This document shows, in pieces, positions 14,999 to 19,496 of a stretch of DNA of 19,496 nt (positions are counted from its first letter, which is position 1; every line of letters begins with the position of its first letter). Source of the stretch: Candidatus Nealsoniibacteriota bacterium (lineage in GTDB: Bacteria > Patescibacteriota > Minisyncoccia > Minisyncoccales > MHMH01). Under the pieces are notes generated by a model. It was not told where the DNA came from, did no database searches, and worked only from the letters and a program-made list of their open reading frames with translations. The stretch spans positions 1-19,496 of the forward strand of contig JACPLM010000018.1 in assembly GCA_016186525.1 (NCBI GenBank). The letters are read 5' to 3'. The translations under genes were made by a program, and so were the position numbers.

Positions 14999-16668
14999 AC
15001 AGCAAATCGATTTTAGTTATTTTTGGCAAAGAATCACCCGAGCCGGGAAGTTTTGATAAAGTGTTAAGCGGCAAGGAGCTGGAAGATTTAATGGGGCAAG
15101 GAAGCGTTCAGGAGGCCTATCAATTATTCTGCCAGCTTCCCAAAATAACCGACATTACATATAAAGGTTACGAACTTTGGTGGATTCATCACGATGATAT
15201 TTATTATCAATTTTGCCTGCCCTACACGCAACTGCGCGGTTTGCTTGATTACCTGAAGGATTTTAAAGAGGTTCATCTTTATCAGCCGCCCAATTCCGAA
15301 CTTTTTAGGTATTTTTTGGAGGCTCACGGCTGCAGTTGTTTTATCCGCAAGAAAAAAAGATTTTTGCCGCCTTTCGGATTATTGCTCCAGCTTTTTCTTT
15401 CTTTTATATTTTTATTTTGGCTCAAAGCAGCTCGGCCGAAATTGCTTCTTGAAACCAGCGACAGATTCAGCCAGTTAAGTGATTTTGATTTTCGGTATGA
15501 ATTTATCTACCGAGAATTAAGAGAGAAAAAAATTCATTTTGCTGAATTCATCAGAAGTTTGGAGCCATGGCCCGTTCTTCTGAAGCATGCTTGGCGCAGG
15601 AAAAGGCCGGTGATTTATTCTTCGGCAATAGTTGATTCCATGCATTTTTTAGCAGGCCTTTTCGGCAAAAGAAAATTTTCCGCAGACGGCGGTTCAGAGA
15701 AGCGTTTTTGGCTTTCAGTGTCCGCCCATTATCTTTCAAATATCAGGGGAACTATCTGGTCTATTGAGGCAATGAAATTAATATGGCAATGGATTGGCGC
15801 CAAGTCAGCCATAGTGCCGACCGCTTGCAACCGCAATTTCCATGAGGTTTTAGGGTGCAAATTGGCCGGCATTAAAACGACAGGCATCATGCACGGCGCT
15901 TCCACTAAATATTATCTTATTTCTGATTTTATGCCCGGATTTAACGGAAAAAAAATGCTTTCCGTTGATCAGTACGGACTTTGGTCGGATTGGTGGAAAT
16001 CTTACTACATTAAAAACAGCAATGCCTACAAGCCAGAACAGCTTTATGTGTCTGGTCCCATGAGGCCCTTAGCGAAAGAGATTGGAGAGGTCAGACCTCT
16101 CCAAGATTGGAGAGGTCTGACCTCTCCAATCTCCTCTCCAAGATCCTCCCCAAGAGTTCTTTTTATTTCCGAAGGCCTGGCAGATCCGAGAGAGGTTATC
16201 CATTATCTTTCGGCGCTGCTTGGAGAAAAAGACCTCCAGTTTTTTATTAAATTTCGGCCCCATAAAGACGCCTTTGAGATTTGGCTGAAAGATAATCAGC
16301 CCGGAGTTTATAAAAAAATAAAAGAAGAAACAAAAATTTTTCGGAAAACCATGGAGGAAGCTGTTTCGCAATCAGACGTGGTTGTCGGATCTCACAGCAC
16401 AGCCGTGCTGGAATCATTGCTGCAGTTAAAGCCATTTGTTTTTTTTCGGACTAAAAAATGGGGAGATTATTTTGGCATAAAATCTTTTGAAGGGCAGAAT
16501 TGTCTTTTTGCTGAAAATCCTATAGAATTAATAAATTGCATAAAAAATAGCATAGAAATTCCAGAGGAATATTTAAAGCAGCTGCAGGGAAATTTTTTCG
16601 GCGATCCTTATAAGAATGGGTCAAAATGGGCCGTAGAACAAGCAATTAAAAATTATGAATCATCCTAA
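14995..16668 (+). CDS. putative capsule-synthesis/GT-B-like transferase with internal membrane segment
   Basis: A 557-residue protein I cannot place in a single named family. A strongly hydrophobic stretch at residues 124-143 follows a basic run (IRKKKRF), suggesting a membrane-embedded or monotopic segment. The C-terminal third has GT-B-like features: PRVLFISEGLADP, FFIKFRPHKD, and VVGSHSTAVLESLLQLKPFVFF, which resembles the nucleotide-binding end of capsule polysaccharide synthesis and CDP-glycerol transferase-like proteins. I infer a glycosyl- or polyol-phosphate transferase of surface polymer assembly. Residues 364-386 are encoded by a palindromic repeat (see repeat feature) that keeps the frame and probably lies in a loop before the C-terminal domain. 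It overlaps the next gene by 14 bases. Coding status is sure; function is tentative. Confidence 0.62.
   Translation: MNSKSILVIFGKESPEPGSFDKVLSGKELEDLMGQGSVQEAYQLFCQLPKITDITYKGYELWWIHHDDIYYQFCLPYTQLRGLLDYLKDFKEVHLYQPPNSELFRYFLEAHGCSCFIRKKKRFLPPFGLLLQLFLSFIFLFWLKAARPKLLLETSDRFSQLSDFDFRYEFIYRELREKKIHFAEFIRSLEPWPVLLKHAWRRKRPVIYSSAIVDSMHFLAGLFGKRKFSADGGSEKRFWLSVSAHYLSNIRGTIWSIEAMKLIWQWIGAKSAIVPTACNRNFHEVLGCKLAGIKTTGIMHGASTKYYLISDFMPGFNGKKMLSVDQYGLWSDWWKSYYIKNSNAYKPEQLYVSGPMRPLAKEIGEVRPLQDWRGLTSPISSPRSSPRVLFISEGLADPREVIHYLSALLGEKDLQFFIKFRPHKDAFEIWLKDNQPGVYKKIKEETKIFRKTMEEAVSQSDVVVGSHSTAVLESLLQLKPFVFFRTKKWGDYFGIKSFEGQNCLFAENPIELINCIKNSIEIPEEYLKQLQGNFFGDPYKNGSKWAVEQAIKNYESS
16081..16155. repeat. in-frame palindromic repeat element inside a coding region
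   Basis: Two 23-base perfect palindromes stand side by side at 16082-16104 and 16107-16129. Each has 11-base arms, TTGGAGAGGTC and its complement, around one central base (A in the first, T in the second), separated by GA. The whole block 16081-16130 is itself an inverted repeat except for that central GA. A decayed copy follows: CCTCTCCAAGAT at 16133-16144 repeats 16096-16107, and CCTCCCCAAGAG at 16145-16156 is a weaker echo. The element adds about 23 codons (364-386) without breaking the frame, encoding a Gly/Pro/Ser/Arg-rich linker. Composition is GA/CT-rich, unlike its AT-rich surroundings. In-frame palindromic elements such as Rickettsia RPEs are a known precedent; I do not know this family. 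Confidence 0.88.
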
Positions 16669-18169
16669 AATAATTGTTTTTGGCATAGACGGAGGGACTT
16701 GGATATTATTAAAACCCCTGGCAGAAAGGGGCGATTTGCCGGCATTTAAAAAAATAATGGACAGCGGGTCTTACGGCACCTTAATGAGTTCTATACCATG
16801 TCGAAGCAGCACCTCGATTATTTCTTTTTACACTGGGAAAAATCCAGGGAAATGGGGAGGGTTGGATTTTTCGTGTTTTGATTGCGATGTAGTGAGATAC
16901 GATAAAATAAGGGAAAGGAGTCAGGCAATATGGGAAACTTTAGGAAAATACGGCTTAAAGTCAGCCATTTTGAACCTGCCCACCACTTATCCTCCTACGC
17001 CGATTGAAGGAGTTATGCTTTCCGGCTTTTCCATGTCCGAAAAAGATGACTATACCTACCCCAAAGAATTTAAAGAAATGGTTAGGGGATTTCATTCGGA
17101 ACGGGAAACGTTTTTAAAGCTGATTTCAGGGCAGCAAACAATGGAAAACGAAAACGAATTATTCAATTTATATCTAAGAACCGCGAAACAAAGATATCAG
17201 ATCATTAAAGATATAATCAGGAATAAAGATTTTAATTTTTCGATGTTTTGGATAGACGAATCAGACGCTCTTCAGCATGATTTTTGGGGGAAGGGATCGT
17301 ATCTTTTAACTTTTTTCAAGGAAATAGATAAAAATTTACAGGATATCATGGAAAATAATCCAGATTCAAACCTGATCATTATGAGCGACCACGGTTTTGA
17401 CGCTGTGCCGATTTACGAATTTTATCCCAAAACCTGGCTGGAAAAAGAAGGATATCTAAAGATGAAAGGCACCATAATCCATAGGTTTGCGGCGAAGTTA
17501 GCCAATAGTTTGATCATTCGGCTTCCGTCTAACTACAGGTATAAATATATTGGATTTATTTTTTATATGCTTAAAAAGATTAAAGGTTTGGCGATAAAAA
17601 GAAAAAAAGCGGAAAATCAGCCCATTAAGGTGGAAAGGAACTGGCGCCTTAAAAAGCATTCGTCGGAGTCAAAGGCAATCGGCGTTGATTGGTCAAAGAC
17701 CATGGCCGTTAATCACGACTTTTGGGGAATTAAAATAATCAAAGAAAATCTAAACAGAAATTATGAAGAATTAAGGTCTGAAATAATCGGGAAAATGAAA
17801 GAATTAAGAGATAAAAACGGAGAAAAAATAATCAAATATGTCTGGAAAAGAGAAGAAATTTTTCATGGCCAAGATGTCAGTAAATTTCCCGATATCGCTT
17901 ATTTGCCGGCCAGTAAATTTTTGCCGACAGGATTCCTGCCCTTTTCCATCACTAAAAAAATAAAAATACCGCGCGGAGTAAGAGTTTCCACCGGAGGGCA
18001 CATGATAATCAGGGAGGGTATTTTTCTTGCCGTAGGTCCTAATATAAAGAAAACAGGAGATATTGGAGAGTTAAATGTTTTAGATTTAGCCCCCACTATT
18101 TTGTCTGTATTTGGAATACCGGTTCCTGCAGATATGGACGGCCGAATCTTAAAAGAAATTATTCAATGA
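16655..18169 (+). CDS. alkaline phosphatase superfamily / type I phosphodiesterase-like protein
   Basis: A 504-residue metal-dependent phospho- or sulfo-transfer enzyme of the AlkP superfamily. Metal-ligand positions are visible: D12 (FGIDGGTW), D204 and H208 (DESDALQHDFWG), D245 and H246 (MSDHGFD) and H449 (GGHMIIREG followed by LAVGPNI). The nucleophile region IPCRSSTSIISFYTGKNPGK at residues 47-66 matches the usual P-x-x-T-x-x-x-W-x-S-x-x-TGKNPGK pattern. By that alignment S51 takes the nucleophile place (usually Thr) and the tryptophan is replaced. No signal peptide is seen and the N-terminus begins directly with the first strand, so it looks cytoplasmic. Relatives include nucleotide pyrophosphatases and phosphoglycerol or phosphoethanolamine transferases. 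A role in handling a nucleotide sugar or decorating the glycan is inference. Confidence 0.88.
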   Translation: MNHPKIIVFGIDGGTWILLKPLAERGDLPAFKKIMDSGSYGTLMSSIPCRSSTSIISFYTGKNPGKWGGLDFSCFDCDVVRYDKIRERSQAIWETLGKYGLKSAILNLPTTYPPTPIEGVMLSGFSMSEKDDYTYPKEFKEMVRGFHSERETFLKLISGQQTMENENELFNLYLRTAKQRYQIIKDIIRNKDFNFSMFWIDESDALQHDFWGKGSYLLTFFKEIDKNLQDIMENNPDSNLIIMSDHGFDAVPIYEFYPKTWLEKEGYLKMKGTIIHRFAAKLANSLIIRLPSNYRYKYIGFIFYMLKKIKGLAIKRKKAENQPIKVERNWRLKKHSSESKAIGVDWSKTMAVNHDFWGIKIIKENLNRNYEELRSEIIGKMKELRDKNGEKIIKYVWKREEIFHGQDVSKFPDIAYLPASKFLPTGFLPFSITKKIKIPRGVRVSTGGHMIIREGIFLAVGPNIKKTGDIGELNVLDLAPTILSVFGIPVPADMDGRILKEIIQ

Positions 18170-18912
18170 GAAAAATAATTATTTTAGCCAAAAAGATTAT
18201 TTTCGGCTTGCATTTGGCGATTATCTGGAGATTGCTTGACGATATCAAGTTTGCGATGGAAAAAAATAAATTGCAATCCAATGCTCGCTCGCTGCAGGGC
18301 TCCAATCAGTTGAAAAAAGAACTGAACGTTTTTTTTAAAGGAGAAAAGGCCTATCAGCCCCTTACCAATCCCGATCTCCAGGACATTCCTTTTCATAGGC
18401 AGAAAGATTATCGTTTCGATTTAATCAAAGAAAATATTTCCGTAAAAGGCGGAACATTGCTTGATATCGGCGCCAATTTAGGTTATTTTTGCCATAAATT
18501 TGAAGACGAAGGATTTGATTGTTATGCCGTAGAAGAGAATAGGATGCTGTGTTATTTCATCGATGAGCTGAGAAAGGCGGAAAGCAAAAAATTTAAAGTG
18601 GCCTGCCAGTCGATATTTGAGTATAAAAAAAATCAAGAATTGGTTTTTGAGGTTGTGCTTGCTTTGAGCGTTTTCCACCACTTCTTGAAAAATGAAAGCG
18701 ATTATCTTAAATTAAAGATTCTTTTAAAAAGATTCAGGGCTAAGGAATTATTTTTTGAGCCTCATTTGCCAAGCGAATTAGAGGGAAAGGCGTTTTATAA
18801 AAATTATACTCCGGATGGGTTTGTGAATTTTATCATTGAAAACTCCTGCTTTAAAAAGGCCCGTCTTCTCGGCCAGTCGGAGGCAAGGCCAATTTATAAG
18901 CTCACGCCCTGA
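18166..18912 (+). CDS. class I SAM-dependent methyltransferase (last gene of the array)
   Basis: A 248-residue methyltransferase. Motif I is LLDIGANLGYF near residues 98-108, with the second-strand acid in YAVEEN (E123/E124). VVLALSVFHHFLKN is a motif IV-like segment of Methyltransf_11/21-type enzymes. The first 25 residues are basic and hydrophobic (KKIIFGLHLAIIWRLL) and may bind the membrane, as in several methyltransferases of lipid-linked glycan clusters. The substrate is unknown. The start overlaps the preceding stop by ATGA. The stop at 18910-18912 lies inside the 3' end of the opposite-strand flippase gene, so the two genes converge with an 11-base overlap and no space for a separate terminator. 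Confidence 0.85.
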   Translation: MRKIIILAKKIIFGLHLAIIWRLLDDIKFAMEKNKLQSNARSLQGSNQLKKELNVFFKGEKAYQPLTNPDLQDIPFHRQKDYRFDLIKENISVKGGTLLDIGANLGYFCHKFEDEGFDCYAVEENRMLCYFIDELRKAESKKFKVACQSIFEYKKNQELVFEVVLALSVFHHFLKNESDYLKLKILLKRFRAKELFFEPHLPSELEGKAFYKNYTPDGFVNFIIENSCFKKARLLGQSEARPIYKLTP

Positions 18913-19495
18913 ATTTTTTTAAAAATAAGAATAAGACTAATCCCGATTTAAAAATTTCCGTTGCTATGGCGGCTGCAATGGCTCCCCAGATTCCGTAAAG
19001 GGGAATTAGTATTGCCATGAGGACAATTTTGGAAAAAGCTCCCGCCTTCATAAGATAAAGCTCTTTTTTCATCATTTTGGCCTTAAAAGCTGTGCCCAGC
19101 AGGCTTATTGGCAGGGAGATTGAAGAAAGCATAAAAATTTGGGAATAGAGTATAGAATCCAGATACCGCGGAAAGAATATTTTATAAAAAAATGGGATGA
19201 CCATAATGTAAATAAGCATTACTATGACGGTCAAAAGAGCCAATCTCCAAAACTTTTTCATTAAACTGGCCTTCATTTCTGTTTGAGATTTTGAGGCCAA
19301 TTTTGGAAAGGCCAACGTTTCAATATGTCCAAGGACATTTTCGATTTGCTGGGGGATAATTGTGGCGAAAGAATAAATTGCCAATTGGACTGGCCCGATA
19401 TAATTAAAGAGGAGCGGCGAGTCCAAGCGATTGGCTATGCTGGAAATAACTCCCATTAAACTTAAATGTTTTCCGTAAGAGATGGTTTGAGGGTC
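18902..19495 (-). CDS. oligosaccharide flippase / polysaccharide biosynthesis membrane protein (Wzx-like), 5'-truncated
   Basis: C-terminal part of a multi-pass membrane protein of the MOP (Wzx-like) flippase superfamily, which moves lipid-linked oligosaccharides across the cytoplasmic membrane. The frame stays open to the right edge: 13 further codons (beginning DPQTISYGKHLSL) precede the ATG at 19456, so that ATG is internal. About 197 residues are visible. Hydrophobic segments include LALLTVIVMLIYIMVIPFFY, the QIFMLSSISLPISLLGTAF stretch, and a last pair IVLMAILIPLYG and GAIAAAIATEIFKSGLVLFLFL, ending in the basic FLKKFRA tail. The N-terminal half and true start lie outside. It is the only minus-strand gene and converges on the array, so it is transcribed separately. 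Confidence 0.9.
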   Translation of the reverse strand, partial: DPQTISYGKHLSLMGVISSIANRLDSPLLFNYIGPVQLAIYSFATIIPQQIENVLGHIETLAFPKLASKSQTEMKASLMKKFWRLALLTVIVMLIYIMVIPFFYKIFFPRYLDSILYSQIFMLSSISLPISLLGTAFKAKMMKKELYLMKAGAFSKIVLMAILIPLYGIWGAIAAAIATEIFKSGLVLFLFLKKFRA

Positions 19496-19496
19496 A

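Noticed and set aside
16081..16155. Palindrome block considered as a rho-independent terminator or a CRISPR array.
   Set aside because: No T-run follows, the frame continues through it, and there are no unique spacers of regular length between the repeats.
19454..19456. ATG at 19456 as the start of the minus-strand flippase.
   Set aside because: The frame continues to the window edge with membrane-protein sequence and the remaining length would be far below that of a complete flippase.

Overview
This window reads as the interior of a large surface-glycan (polysaccharide or glycoconjugate) biosynthesis locus from an uncultivated, AT-rich bacterium. No organism can be named from the sequence. 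Low GC, A-ending codons, AGA/AGG arginines, weak ribosome-binding sites and extremely tight packing suggest a candidate-phylum bacterium (Patescibacteria/Parcubacteria-like, or possibly Omnitrophota-like). This is inference. TGA is used as a stop many times and tryptophans are TGG, so the standard bacterial code applies rather than a TGA-recoded one. No rRNA, tRNA, CRISPR array, transposase or integrase was seen.

Layout. Seventeen plus-strand genes run head-to-tail from the left edge to 18912. Almost all neighbours overlap by 4-23 bases or lie within 6 bases of each other; the only real gap is 43 bases at 6840-6882. The first gene, an NAD-dependent sugar epimerase/dehydratase, is cut by the left edge. 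It is followed by a radical SAM protein with a cysteine-rich C-terminus, a methyltransferase, a cobalamin-type radical SAM protein, a second methyltransferase, a DegT/DnrJ/EryC1/StrS aminotransferase and a GT4 glycosyltransferase (to 6839). After the gap come a KdsB-like CMP-sugar synthetase, an FkbM-like methyltransferase, a fused GT2 glycosyltransferase/zinc alcohol dehydrogenase, a D-2-hydroxyacid dehydrogenase, a cyclase-family metal-dependent hydrolase, and two tandem paralogous cobalamin-type radical SAM proteins. The array ends with a large GT-B/capsule-synthesis-like protein, an alkaline-phosphatase-superfamily enzyme and a final methyltransferase. A minus-strand oligosaccharide flippase converges on the end of this array (18902 to the right edge) and is cut by the window.

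How the genes may work together (inference). Epimerase, aminotransferase, dehydrogenases and CMP-transferase are the usual toolkit for making an activated, unusual sugar such as an amino or 3-deoxy-2-ketoacid sugar. The glycosyltransferases would assemble it, and the methyltransferases and four radical SAM enzymes would decorate or rearrange it or its lipid/peptide carrier. The AlkP-type enzyme may add or remove a phospho group, and the flippase would move the product across the membrane.

The points most worth following up are: (i) a palindromic repeat element inserted in frame inside the 14995-16668 gene; (ii) the GT2-alcohol dehydrogenase fusion; (iii) the tandem pair of diverged cobalamin-radical SAM paralogues next to a 2-hydroxyacid dehydrogenase and a cyclase, a set I cannot match to any characterised glycan pathway.
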